Assembly (NCBI RefSeq): GCF_007679495.1 | Contig: NZ_VEGP01000002.1 | Location: 1-64,000, forward strand | Direction of reading: 5' to 3' | DNA length: 64,000 nt | Source of the DNA: Paenibacillus sp. 32O-W | GTDB taxonomy: Bacteria > Bacillota > Bacilli > Paenibacillales > NBRC-103111 | Shown: positions 1 through 7,776 of the stretch, one piece after another | Layout of the letters: each line of letters opens with the position of its first letter | Numbering within the stretch: position 1 is the first letter of the stretch | Position numbers and translations under genes: made by a program | Notes under the pieces: generated by a model | The model's database searches: none | Told to the model about the DNA's origin: nothing | What the model saw: only the letters and a program-made list of their open reading frames with translations

Positions 1-78
1 TGTTCTCGACAAACACCATTCTACCAAAGATTTGGGCACTTTTTTATGTTTTCAATGAACGGTACTTTCGAAATTTAG

Positions 79-450
79 GGTAATTTATATTTATCCTCGG
101 TAGCCAATGCCGACAGCCCTGCGCAACAATATTTTGCCTCACAGCTTGACGGAATTAAAATCGATTACGAAATTGTAAAAGCTGAAAAGATCAACTCTAC
201 CAAATATCAAGTATATGTCGCCAACCTGACACATGATAACAAACTACTTCCTGTTATTCCTTATGATGTTGTACTTGAAGACGGCCAGTGGAGGCTGGAT
301 CGTTCCACCATTAGTATCATTCCTAAAGAGGAGATTCAGAAAATGGTCGATGCAGGTAAAGTTATCCCTAAAGATTCTCCTTTTTATGACAAAGTCGTAA
401 GTGAGAATGAACATTTCATTATAAAAAAAGCTCCTAACGGAGCACTATAA
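79..450 (+). pseudogene. C-terminal remnant of a secreted-protein gene
   Basis: This frame stays open for about 123 codons up to the TAA at 448-450, but an in-frame TAG at 76-78 closes it upstream and there is no ATG, GTG or TTG with a ribosome site. The first residues resemble the end of a signal peptide with an ANA-type cleavage site (VANA then DSPAQQ). The rest is a small hydrophilic domain with a VVLEDGQWRLD strand. The last codons lie inside the GCTCC/GGAGC hairpin that begins repeat family A, so the original stop may have been replaced by the repeat. I do not recognise the family. Truncation at the 5' side is seen; secretion is inferred. Confidence 0.5.
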
Positions 451-510
451 CTACCCAACCCACTGGGTATTAGAGGTAGCTTATTTATTCTAAGTCTTTA
501 TTTGCACGCA
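424..510. repeat. Degenerate copy of repeat family A
   Basis: It begins with the family A signature (A-run, then GCTCCTAACGGAGC) and keeps a later GGTATTAGAGGTAGCTT block matching the copies at 24210 and 45308. The long terminal hairpin is lost or replaced. It overlaps the last codons of the gene remnant. Confidence 0.5.
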
Positions 511-677
511 AAAAAAGAGGAGCATCATTAATTTGATGTTCCTTTACATTATGTATAAAAAGAATACCGCCGAGGGTAATTTGTTAATGCTAACGCATAA
601 TGCCCTGAGATTGACGGTGTAAGTTGTCCTGCTATTGACGGTCAATCTGACCAGTTTCGGATATACGAGAGGGAGAA

Positions 678-1484
678 TTATGATAATTCTCCCTGAATCA
701 CTCTTTTAACCATATGATCGTCGATGATGCGGTGTTTGTTCTGAGCACCGTAGATCAAACAATGCGTGCACACTTTGTTGATTAACCTAGCTGCTCCGCT
801 AGAGAAGCGATAGATGTCGTCGATTGCTCCATCCGTGAAGATGTCTCGTTCCGCACCGGCGTAGGTCATGTGTCTTTGAACGTATGCCCCGGTTTGTGCC
901 CGATCGTAATGAGGCAACTTGCATTGCAGATCGATACGTTGGCGAATCGCGGCGTACGCTTGTAGGTTAATACGATCCCACAGTTCACTTTGCCCTACGA
1001 GGATGAGCGCCATTGGGCTCTGCGCATCCATCTTGAAATTCAGTAGGAAGCGAACCTCTTCTAGCATCTCCCGATCTAACAGATGGGCTTCGTCCACGAC
1101 TACAACGGGTTGCAGCCCGTGGATCCCGCGCATAAGTTCGATCTCCCGATGCAGTTGACGCTTGGCATCCCCGCGGTAAAATTTCGACTCACAACCGAGT
1201 TGTTCAAGCAGCCCCTTGTAGAAATGCCGCGGCGTCAGCTTGGAGTCTGACAAGTAGAGCACCTTGAATTTGGCAGCATCCAGTTCTTCCGTAAAACGTC
1301 GAATCGTCGTTGTCTTTCCCGTTCCACAGTCACCGGTTACGACCGCAAACCATTGCCGCTCAGCCGCATACTCTAAGCGCCCGAGCGTCTCCTCCAGAAT
1401 TGCCGACTCATACAATTCACTTGGCGGAACATCCCTGGAGAATGGTGAACGACTCAACTCGTAAAATGCTTCAAACATCGCCAT
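678..1484 (-). CDS. ExeA/TniB-like AAA ATPase of the insertion element
   Basis: A 268-residue AAA ATPase, probably the target-selection or transposase-activating partner, as IstB, TnsC, TniB and MuB are in related systems. The start region (MFEAFYELSRSPF) is typical of ExeA-like transposition ATPases. Walker A is GDCGTGKTT near residue 52, Walker B is VVVVDEAHLL near 127, and arginine-rich sensor segments follow (AAIRQRID). The first codons overlap the transposase stop by 14 bp, so translation is probably coupled. It appears intact. The role is inferred from family and position. Confidence 0.85.
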   Translation of the reverse strand: MAMFEAFYELSRSPFSRDVPPSELYESAILEETLGRLEYAAERQWFAVVTGDCGTGKTTTIRRFTEELDAAKFKVLYLSDSKLTPRHFYKGLLEQLGCESKFYRGDAKRQLHREIELMRGIHGLQPVVVVDEAHLLDREMLEEVRFLLNFKMDAQSPMALILVGQSELWDRINLQAYAAIRQRIDLQCKLPHYDRAQTGAYVQRHMTYAGAERDIFTDGAIDDIYRFSSGAARLINKVCTHCLIYGAQNKHRIIDDHMVKRVIQGELS

Positions 1485-2823
1485 TCACCTTGCCTTTCCT
1501 TCGGTAGGTGACCGCTGGCGCTTGTTCGGTGTAGCGCTGATGGCTCCGCTCTTGGGCAGCGGTGAGCAGTCTTGACCTATCTGCCGGCAGCGGCTGAAGA
1601 TGATCCGGCAGTGAAGGGCGTTTCCCCGCGCGCTCGCCGATCACAAGTTCTTTGACCTTCCACGGTGCGTGACCCTCGTATTCGATCGTCAACTCTGTCA
1701 TGTCTGCCGGGTCGTACACCACATCTACGGTACATCCGATGAACGGGAGGCCGACTTCATATTTGCGATCCATAAAGCTGATGCATCCGGATTTGTCTAC
1801 TTTGCGAGATTCACAGTGAAGGAAGGCGGCTGCCAGTATCTCCGGCTCCACAAACCGCAGCGCCTTTTTGTCACTTCGAAATGCGGCTTCGGGACTTCGT
1901 TTATTCTCTAAAGCCGAATGGGATCTGTTCTGGTAACATTCCGAAAGCCAGGCCTGAAACAGCTCATTCAGGTGGTCGAGCGTCTTTGGTTTCTCGAGTG
2001 CTGCTTCGCTGAGGAAAGCATCTACCACCCGATTGAATCGCTCAACCTTCCCGGTGGATTCCGGCGAATACGGCTTTGCGAAAAGAAGACGAATGCCTAG
2101 TTTCGAGCACGTCCGCGTCATCCACTTGGTGCGATACTGCTTCCCGTTGTCGAAGTACACCGTTTCTGGAACACCGTACTTCTGAATGGCCTTTCGGAAA
2201 CCATCCTCGATGATCGTCTTATCCATAACGGGGTAAAACTCACCGTGGAGCACAAACCTCGTCGCATCGTCGATAAAGGTAACGAGAAACACTTGTTTCA
2301 TCGCCCCGTTTAGCCCAATAGGCAGATACGGACCGTACTTCAAATCCGAGTGCCAAAGGCGATTGCGGTGTCGCTGTTGGAACCGCCGGGCGGCCACACC
2401 GGAATCTGCGTACATCCGCATATGCCTTGTGCTGTAACCGTGTGCTGTTAGTTTTTCTTGAAGCGTACTTCGCTTGATTTGTCCGGGTTGAATGCGACCT
2501 TCCCATTCCATGATCTGAATGATCTGAGCGACACTCCGACTCGGCACCTCCCGCCGCAATAAGATCGCTTGCTCTAAGATTTCTGGCGCAATGGCGGGGA
2601 GCGTAAGTTGTTTCCCTTTACTCTTTGGCTTTAACCCACAGAAACCTTCTTGCCGGTAGGCTGCCAGATACCGCCTGAGCGTCCTCTCCGATATTCCGGT
2701 TTGCTCGCAGATTCTCTGCTTGATTTCCCTTGCCTTTGCCGGATCAAGCCCTTCCGTAAGCAGGGGAGCCAGGAGTTGCACACGTTCTGCAGCGATTTGT
2801 TCCGCTTTCTTTCGATCTTTCAT
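1471..2823 (-). CDS. DDE transposase (rve core, Mu-type C-terminal domain)
   Basis: A 450-residue transposase catalysing strand transfer for the element. An N-terminal helix-turn-helix (GISERTLRRYLAAYRQEGF) is followed by a second DNA-binding segment. The RNase H-like core shows the acidic triad: D in WHSDLKYG, D in VYFDNGKQY, and E in STGKVERFNR. A beta-barrel like that of Mu transposase follows (KYEVGLPFIGCTVDVVYD). The frame is open to 3024, but I place the start at ATG 2823 because AGAGGTG lies 7 bases upstream and the longer version would overlap the preceding gene. It overlaps the ATPase gene by 14 bp. Confidence 0.88.
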   Translation of the reverse strand: MKDRKKAEQIAAERVQLLAPLLTEGLDPAKAREIKQRICEQTGISERTLRRYLAAYRQEGFCGLKPKSKGKQLTLPAIAPEILEQAILLRREVPSRSVAQIIQIMEWEGRIQPGQIKRSTLQEKLTAHGYSTRHMRMYADSGVAARRFQQRHRNRLWHSDLKYGPYLPIGLNGAMKQVFLVTFIDDATRFVLHGEFYPVMDKTIIEDGFRKAIQKYGVPETVYFDNGKQYRTKWMTRTCSKLGIRLLFAKPYSPESTGKVERFNRVVDAFLSEAALEKPKTLDHLNELFQAWLSECYQNRSHSALENKRSPEAAFRSDKKALRFVEPEILAAAFLHCESRKVDKSGCISFMDRKYEVGLPFIGCTVDVVYDPADMTELTIEYEGHAPWKVKELVIGERAGKRPSLPDHLQPLPADRSRLLTAAQERSHQRYTEQAPAVTYRRKGKVNGDV

Positions 2824-2863
2824 CCCTATGCACCTCTTCTGATAGATTCGATACAAGTCTATC

Positions 2864-3425
2864 TCAGGGAGCTTCGGACAAAAATGCAGAACGGGTATGT
2901 ACCCATAAATTTGAATTTGCGATGGGGCGGACAACTCTGGATAGCCACCCGTAGGCATCGCCGACGTAACGTCCGAATCTACTATGGTGTGCAGTTTGTG
3001 AAGGGGCGGACGATTCCTCCACAACCTCTAGATGAAAGCGAATAGCAATAGATTCCAGGCATCCGAGCAAGTACGCAGCAAGTGAGCAAAACCAACTCCG
3101 CCAACGGAACAGTGTAGAGTGATCTGCGGCAACATCTACTTCCGATGGTTCTAAGGTGATGACGTTCTCCACACATGCTGATTCATAACGCTTGTAAGGC
3201 ACAATACAGTCCGGTAACTCGTGATGAATTTTCCGGCAGCCGATACAACGCAGCCTTCGAATGACCAACTCGCTCTTTTCTCCCGTAGCATGGACAAGCT
3301 TCCGGCTCCGGCTTCCGATCACCGATAAACTCTCGCTACAACAAGGACTAGGGACGACTTCTGCACACCTAACAAAAAACGCCGGGGATCTTCTCAACCA
3401 GCTCGTAATTTGATACAATGATCAT
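2864..3425 (-). pseudogene. DUF6431-like zinc-ribbon/HTH accessory gene, frameshifted
   Basis: First gene of the element. The main frame contains paired cysteines (SPCC, then RCIGC about 35 residues later) followed by HHELPD and a PYKRY motif, a zinc ribbon like those at the N-termini of many transposases. An HTH-like segment (DHSTLFRWRSWF) follows. It ends 40 bp before the transposase start. The natural start appears to be ATG 3425 (MIIVSNYELVEKIPG) in another frame. The two frames join at a run of six A/T pairs (3374-3379): removing one base gives a continuous IPGVFVRC junction. It is therefore a frameshift mutation, a slippage site or a sequencing error. The DUF6431 assignment is from memory of the family. 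Confidence 0.6.
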
Positions 3426-3667
3426 ATGTTTTGTGAGGGGATGTCTCCGGTGATCTTGCTACCAACAAGTTCACGCGTTAGGGGGCATCCTTTTCCTTTT
3501 CTAAGATATGGACATTATATTCGTCAATCCCCGGACAGGCAACACCGTCAGCTTTTAGGCATTATGCTTTAGCAGAAACAGTAATTTTTTATCCGAAACA
3601 TTTTGTGCGTACTTCGTCGGTATTGTCATCATTCATTCCGGAAGCCCTCTTGGCCCTATGTCAAAGC

Positions 3668-3702
3668 AAAAAAGAGAACCTGCCAACGGGGCCAGGTTCT
3701 TA
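3668..3702 (-). terminator. Intrinsic terminator, minus strand
   Basis: AGAACCTG (3675-3682) pairs with CAGGTTCT (3693-3700). An A-rich run on the left gives a U-run on the minus transcript. It lies about 200 bp downstream of sda, and the sequence between 3587 and 3903 holds no other gene I can see. Confidence 0.6.
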
Positions 3703-3903
3703 AGGGAATATATTTTAAAAAGGGGGTCATGTGTTTATATTAACCGAATGATGTTAACATACCATAACAGAAATATTTCAATTAGATTACAAATTTGCCT
3801 CCGCAGCCCGTCCAGTCCGTTCTTATGACAGCTAATTCGAATGCTCTCTCTACACCTGTGGACAATTTTCCCTTCATCCCCACTTGCGCCGATCTTGCTA
3901 ACA

Positions 3904-4068
3904 TTAATAATTTTGCTGAGGCTCAGCATACTCTCCTCGGGAAATAGGCAGCGATAAATTTCTACGATGAATCTCCTCAAGAAGGAGCGAGATAAATTCC
4001 CTATCCAGTTTTAACTCCACCGCTTTTTGATAAGTTTCCACAAGCATGTCGTCATTCAATAGAGTCAT
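3904..4068 (-). CDS. sda: Sporulation inhibitor Sda
   Basis: A 54-residue protein matching Sda, the checkpoint protein that blocks sporulation histidine kinases when replication initiation is recent or disturbed. The helical-hairpin core is clear: LNDDMLVETYQKAVELKLD, then a REFISLLLEEIHRR helix, in register with B. subtilis Sda (LSDELLIESYFKATEMNLN, then RDFIELIENEIKRR). The frame extends upstream to 4113, but ATG 4068 is preceded by AGGGTGA at 6-7 bases and gives the family length. Five DnaA-box-like sites lie just upstream and a soluble PAS histidine kinase is encoded next to it, as expected for a DnaA-controlled kinase inhibitor. Confidence 0.85.
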   Translation of the reverse strand: MTLLNDDMLVETYQKAVELKLDREFISLLLEEIHRRNLSLPISRGEYAEPQQNY

Positions 4069-4133
4069 TGGTCTCACCCTTTCTTTCATTTGTTCCATCG
4101 TACCACTGTTCAAAAATTAGAACAACCGTTCCG

Positions 4134-4233
4134 TTATCCACATCAACCTGTGGGCAACCTGTAGATAATTTGTTAATAATCGCCAACATCCGACAATATC
4201 TCACTGTTAGTAATGTGAATAATCTTATCCACA
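4134..4233. promoter_or_regulatory. DnaA-box cluster upstream of sda
   Basis: Two perfect TTATCCACA boxes (4134-4142 and 4225-4233). On the opposite strand, TGTAGATAA (4160-4168) and TGTGAATAA (4214-4222) each have one mismatch, and TGTGGGCAA (4149-4157) has two. All lie 65-165 bp upstream of the sda start. In B. subtilis, sda transcription is activated through DnaA boxes in its promoter, so the same control is likely here. TGTGGACAA near 3856 is a further single-mismatch site. Confidence 0.8.
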
Positions 4234-4444
4234 ACCAAAGCATCCTTTTTCTTTTTGAAAATATTTTTATGAAAATTATCCGATAATCGATTTTCAATGA
4301 AATATAAATCGTACTAGACACTGCTGGGCCATCCGATCATGCACTGCTCTTTATGAAGCAGGATGTGGCGGGGTAACATTTCACTCCAACGTGTGCGGCG
4401 GAGTATGGGATAAACAAAATGCATTTTGTTACGAAACCTGGAAA

Positions 4445-4545
4445 CGTTATTCGGGCAAAACGGCTCTTTTCCATTTTCTTACTAAACTCCATATCGCTAT
4501 TGACCAAAAAAGAAGGCTATGGAGCAGGATTTCGCCCAAATAACG
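4445..4545. repeat. Imperfect 100-bp inverted repeat
   Basis: The arms CGTTATTCGGGCAAA (4445-4459) and TTCGCCCAAATAACG (4531-4545) are near-perfect reverse complements, with a partly palindromic interior (CTCCATA / CTATGGAG). The TATTCGGGCAAAA motif recurs near 14656. It lies in the gene-free stretch 4234-4707. It may be a small non-autonomous repeat; the 75-codon frame through it has no ribosome site and is not called. Confidence 0.4.
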
Positions 4546-4707
4546 ATTGTGAGTTTCGTTATATTTGCAGTGGCATCGTTTTTAAGGCAATAACGTTACC
4601 CAGATTCGTTAGCGAGATTGAAACCGGACGGGAGCCGGGCAGATGACCAGTTAGTTATTCCGCAGGTAGAAAATCAGGCACTGATTTCCAGGTTGAGCCT
4701 CTTATAT

Positions 4708-4736
4708 TAAAAAAAACACACTCCCTTCGGAGTGCT
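4708..4736 (-). terminator. Terminator of the PAS kinase gene
   Basis: CACTCC (4719-4724) and GGAGTG (4729-4734) form a tight hairpin with a CTTC loop. An A-run to the left becomes a U-run on the minus strand, 34 bp after the kinase stop. Confidence 0.8.
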
Positions 4737-4769
4737 CAATTAACTTGCATGAGAGAAATGGACAAATCG

Positions 4770-6269
4770 TCAGCCATTCGTTGGAAGTACGATTTCTACC
4801 GTCGTACCTGCTCCCAGGGTGCTTTCTATATGAATCTTCCCTTTATGATTTTCAATAATTTGATGGCAGATCATCAGCCCGAGTCCGTTTCCCTTCTCTT
4901 TGGTCGTGTAGAAGGGTTCCCCCAGCCGGGGCAGCTGGTCCTCCGCTATTCCTTTCCCCGAATCGGAAAATCGGATCCGGATGCCCTGTTCCGCCAATTC
5001 CCCGGTAATTAACAAAAGGCCGCCCTCCGGCATTGCTTCAATAGCATTCTTGACCAAATTGACGAAGACCTGCTTCAATTGATGCTCATCGCACAGAACC
5101 TTGGGCAGTTCCTGGGGAAAATGACAGTTGATTTCCACATTGTTCAGAATCGCCTGAGAATCAAGAACCGTGACGATATCCGTAATCATGGCGGTCAGGC
5201 TGCGATATTCAAATTCTTTGTCCTGTGGCGGCTTGGCAATCAGGATAAATTCTCCAACGATGTAATTCATCCTCTCCAGCTCGGATAGCATAATGTCGTA
5301 ATAATTCTGGTTCTCCGCGGACTTGGATTTCAATAATTGCACGAACCCTTTCAAAGCGGTGAGAGGATTTCGGATTTCATGGGCAAAACCGGCGGCCAGT
5401 TGGCCTACCGCCGACAGCTTGTCCGATTGCCGAAGCAGCCTCTCTTTATGCTTCCGCTCTGTAACGTCTCTAAGCACCGATTGAAAAACAGGCCGATCCA
5501 GGTATTGGAAAACACCGGTGCTGGAAGATTCGATTTCGACGACCGTACCATCCTTGCGAATCATCCGGAATTCCGCGTACTGGAAAGACTCTTCATTCGC
5601 TTGAACGACACCGGCCGCCCCATTCTTCACGCGCTCATGATCCTCTGGATGAGTGAACCGATATAATGATTGTCCCAGCAGTTCAGACTCCTCTTTGACC
5701 CCGAACAGCCGAAGAGCCGCATCATTGGCATAGACTATAATTTCTTCACTGTGAAAAATAATCGGTTCCGGCGACATTTTGATCATTTGCTGGTAGCGCC
5801 GGTCTCTTTCCTTCAAGGAATCCTCCATCCGTCTCCGTTCTGTCATATCATGCACAATGATAAGCAGCATCTTGTGCAGATTCCACTCCAGGACCTTCCT
5901 GTACAGACGAACCTGAACGGCATTCCCTTGTTTATGGACTAACGTCCATTCACATAAATCCCCTCCTTGAGCCGGCAGCCATTCAAGTGATTCCGGGTCG
6001 GGTCCGACCAGGCCGGCTGCCGTTAGTTCTTGTCGCGAGAGCTTCACCATCTCCTGCCGGCTGTATCCCGATTGCCGGCAAATGACGTCATTTGCCAAAC
6101 AAATACGGGATGGCCGGCCTTTCCAATCGACTTCCAGTAACATTATGCCTTCACTGACGTTGTCGAATATTTCCGCAAATAGAGCACGAGCTTCTTTCAA
6201 CCATAACTGCTGGTCTGGAAACCTGCCTTTCCTTTCGAAAGATTGACTTCCTCCTGGCTCCCGCCTCAT
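4770..6269 (-). CDS. Soluble PAS-PAS sporulation-type sensor histidine kinase
   Basis: A 499-residue cytoplasmic kinase without membrane segments. Two PAS-like domains (about residues 25-145 and 155-275, each ending in a DMTERRR or DVTERKH linker) precede a HisKA domain with the phospho-accepting His in FAHEIRNPL and an HATPase domain (N box VNLVKNAIEAM, G1 DSGKGI, G2 GNGLGLMI). The kinase core resembles KinA/KinE-type kinases feeding Spo0F. No response regulator lies beside it, as is usual for orphan phosphorelay kinases. ATG 6269 is preferred over 6320 because GTGGAG precedes it. The adjacent sda gene suggests this kinase could be an Sda target; that is inference. Confidence 0.85.
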   Translation of the reverse strand: MRREPGGSQSFERKGRFPDQQLWLKEARALFAEIFDNVSEGIMLLEVDWKGRPSRICLANDVICRQSGYSRQEMVKLSRQELTAAGLVGPDPESLEWLPAQGGDLCEWTLVHKQGNAVQVRLYRKVLEWNLHKMLLIIVHDMTERRRMEDSLKERDRRYQQMIKMSPEPIIFHSEEIIVYANDAALRLFGVKEESELLGQSLYRFTHPEDHERVKNGAAGVVQANEESFQYAEFRMIRKDGTVVEIESSSTGVFQYLDRPVFQSVLRDVTERKHKERLLRQSDKLSAVGQLAAGFAHEIRNPLTALKGFVQLLKSKSAENQNYYDIMLSELERMNYIVGEFILIAKPPQDKEFEYRSLTAMITDIVTVLDSQAILNNVEINCHFPQELPKVLCDEHQLKQVFVNLVKNAIEAMPEGGLLLITGELAEQGIRIRFSDSGKGIAEDQLPRLGEPFYTTKEKGNGLGLMICHQIIENHKGKIHIESTLGAGTTVEIVLPTNG

Positions 6270-6408
6270 GTTATTCAACTCCACTCTTGAACCAAGTGTG
6301 TGAAGCTCCCACGTTAACATCTATTTCCAAAAGTAATTATACTATTATATATCCATTTAGAGTATTGCTTGAATTGAAAAAATGGATTTTTTTCAAAAAA
6401 TTGTTCAA

Positions 6409-7410
6409 TCATCCCTTTTTAAGGCTCGTATTGAAAATAAATCCGGCTTCCGGGATCCATTTGCTTTCCGAGAGGTCCCTTCCCCTTATCTTCACCGTGC
6501 TGCCGTTAACTTCGATATAAAGCCCTTCGCTGCGCCCCTTGCCGGCCGGGCGATTGTTATCCTTCCATGGTTCATAGACAGACGAGCTGTTGACCATCCA
6601 GAAGCCATCCCTCCGAATCATTCCCCTATGAGACAATTCCCAATGGGTATGGCCCGTGAACAATACCACTTGAGGATAACGTTGAAGCAATCGCTTCAAC
6701 GAATTATGCTGAACCACTCCCCGCTCTTCACTTCCAGATACAGTGCCGGGCAGCGGTTGATGAAGGAACACAAAGATCGGACGCCCGGATTCCGCGCCTT
6801 CCGCGAGCTTGTCAGACAGCCACTGAAGCTGCTCCGATGATAAATAAGCATCTTCCTTGACATCGGGGTCGCTCTGTCTGTACTTTTCGGATCCGAGCAC
6901 GATAAAGTGGAAGCCCTTGATCCAATAATCCTCATACACTTTATCCCGTTCTGCAAAAGATAGGAAGCGGCTGATCGAAGATTGGTCCCGCTCCCCATTG
7001 GGGAAGCCTGCCTGATCCCATCGTCCCCACCTATTGATCCAAGCCTGATAGAACTCATGGTTGCCTATCGAAAACAGAATCTTATGAGGATGAGGAGTCC
7101 GGTTTAGAATATGTTTGATTTCCTCATAGTCTGCCGGAGCCCCGTTTCCTAAATCTCCATTGATAATTAACGCATCCGCGTCAGCATTAATTCTGTGCAA
7201 ATCTTCCATGGCCGACTTGAATTTGCGCTTGGAGTCCATGTCCCACGACTGTACATGAATATCACTTAATACGAAAAAGCTCAGCCTTGCTTCTGCAGCT
7301 TCGGCAGCGGAGGTGGAAGACGGTGAAGCGGCAGCATTTGCGCCCGGCACAGCCAGACAGCAAAGCAGCATCAGGAGAAGAACCCGTTTGTTCATCCGTT
7401 GTTTGATCAT
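6409..7410 (-). CDS. Secreted calcineurin-like metallophosphoesterase
   Basis: A 333-residue phosphoesterase with a signal peptide (basic MIKQRMNKR, hydrophobic LLLMLLCCLAV, likely cleavage after GANA). The metal-binding motifs appear in order: SDIH near residue 50, NGDLG near 84, GNHE near 116, a His in FLHQPLPG and GHTH near 254. This is the standard dinuclear-metal calcineurin fold. The substrate cannot be told. AAGGAG lies 8 bases before ATG 7410. It is probably monocistronic, with repeat A and the sdhB terminator upstream. Confidence 0.85.
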   Translation of the reverse strand: MIKQRMNKRVLLLMLLCCLAVPGANAAASPSSTSAAEAAEARLSFFVLSDIHVQSWDMDSKRKFKSAMEDLHRINADADALIINGDLGNGAPADYEEIKHILNRTPHPHKILFSIGNHEFYQAWINRWGRWDQAGFPNGERDQSSISRFLSFAERDKVYEDYWIKGFHFIVLGSEKYRQSDPDVKEDAYLSSEQLQWLSDKLAEGAESGRPIFVFLHQPLPGTVSGSEERGVVQHNSLKRLLQRYPQVVLFTGHTHWELSHRGMIRRDGFWMVNSSSVYEPWKDNNRPAGKGRSEGLYIEVNGSTVKIRGRDLSESKWIPEAGFIFNTSLKKG

Positions 7411-7589
7411 CTATCATTCTCCTTGACGTAAATTGAAGAATGAAGCCAGGCTTCACTTCATCAAGTGACCGTAAATCTTCACATAAACAACAAGCCATGA
7501 GGTTGCTCGTCTCAAGCCTAGAGCTGCATAAGGCAAGCTTCAGGAAGCCTAAGTTATGCTTTATTGTTTGCCAGTGCCAAAAAACTTAT

Positions 7590-7719
7590 AAAAAAAGCTC
7601 TTAACGGAGCCTCTTCGAAGAAGAATAACCCGGTTTTAAAGGTAACTTTTTATGCCAATTAGAAAGTTGTTCCATTTTAATGCTTTAATGAACTTAAACT
7701 TTCTAATGTGGTGAAAAAA
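7590..7719. repeat. Repeat family A, full copy
   Basis: Contains, on the plus strand, a GCTCTTAACGGAGC hairpin, the CTTCGAAG hairpin, a conserved core (CCCGGTTTTAAAGGTAAC, then TTTTTATGCC), a long imperfect hairpin with arms ATTAGAAAGTT / AACTTAAACTTTCTAAT, and a final GTGGTGAAAAAA. It sits between the sdhB terminator and the phosphoesterase gene. Read on the minus strand it would end in a hairpin followed by a U-run. Confidence 0.85.
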
Positions 7720-7762
7720 GCAGGCCCATCAATCCTATTGCAAGGATTAACGGCCTGCTTAG
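7713..7762 (-). terminator. Terminator of the sdh operon
   Basis: AAGCAGGCC and GGCCTGCTT enclose a second stem (AATCCT / AGGATT), and the A-run at 7714-7719 supplies the U-run on the minus transcript. It begins 15 bp after the sdhB stop and abuts repeat A. Confidence 0.8.
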
Positions 7763-7776
7763 CTATCAAACTATTA

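Larger units (their letters stand above)
582..3580 (-). mobile_element. 2999-bp three-gene insertion element with DDE transposase and AAA ATPase
   Basis: Both ends are visible. The left end (from 582) and the reverse complement of the right end (from 3580) align as imperfect inverted repeats of about 55 bp. Shared blocks are the initial TGTT, TGCTAA, GCATAATGCC, TGACGGTGT, TGTCC and ATTGACG. TGACGGT recurs within each end and may be a transposase-binding subsite. The element is flanked by GTAATT at 576-581 and 3581-3586, a 6-bp target duplication (5 bp if one base is chance). All three genes read on the minus strand: zinc-ribbon protein, transposase, ATPase. The layout and the TGT...ACA ends recall Tn7/Tn5053/IS21-type transposase plus ATPase systems, but I cannot assign a named family. 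Confidence 0.9.

Noticed and set aside
919-3176. Several plus- and minus-strand frames inside the first insertion element
   Set aside because: They lie opposite or out of frame with the transposase and ATPase genes, have no ribosome sites and no recognisable features.
3735-3980. 81-residue minus-strand frame overlapping sda
   Set aside because: It overlaps the clear Sda coding sequence in another frame and has no family resemblance or ribosome site.
4134-4233. DnaA-box cluster considered as the chromosomal origin
   Set aside because: No dnaA, dnaN, recF or gyr genes nearby and no A+T-rich unwinding repeats with box arrays on the scale of oriC; the boxes are explained by sda regulation.
4419-4646. 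75-residue plus-strand frame after the DnaA boxes
   Set aside because: It spans an inverted repeat, has no ribosome site and no protein-like pattern.
7590-7719. Repeat A considered as a MITE or classical riboswitch
   Set aside because: No terminal inverted repeats or target duplications for a MITE, and no match to a riboswitch class I know; it is therefore described only as a structured repeat.
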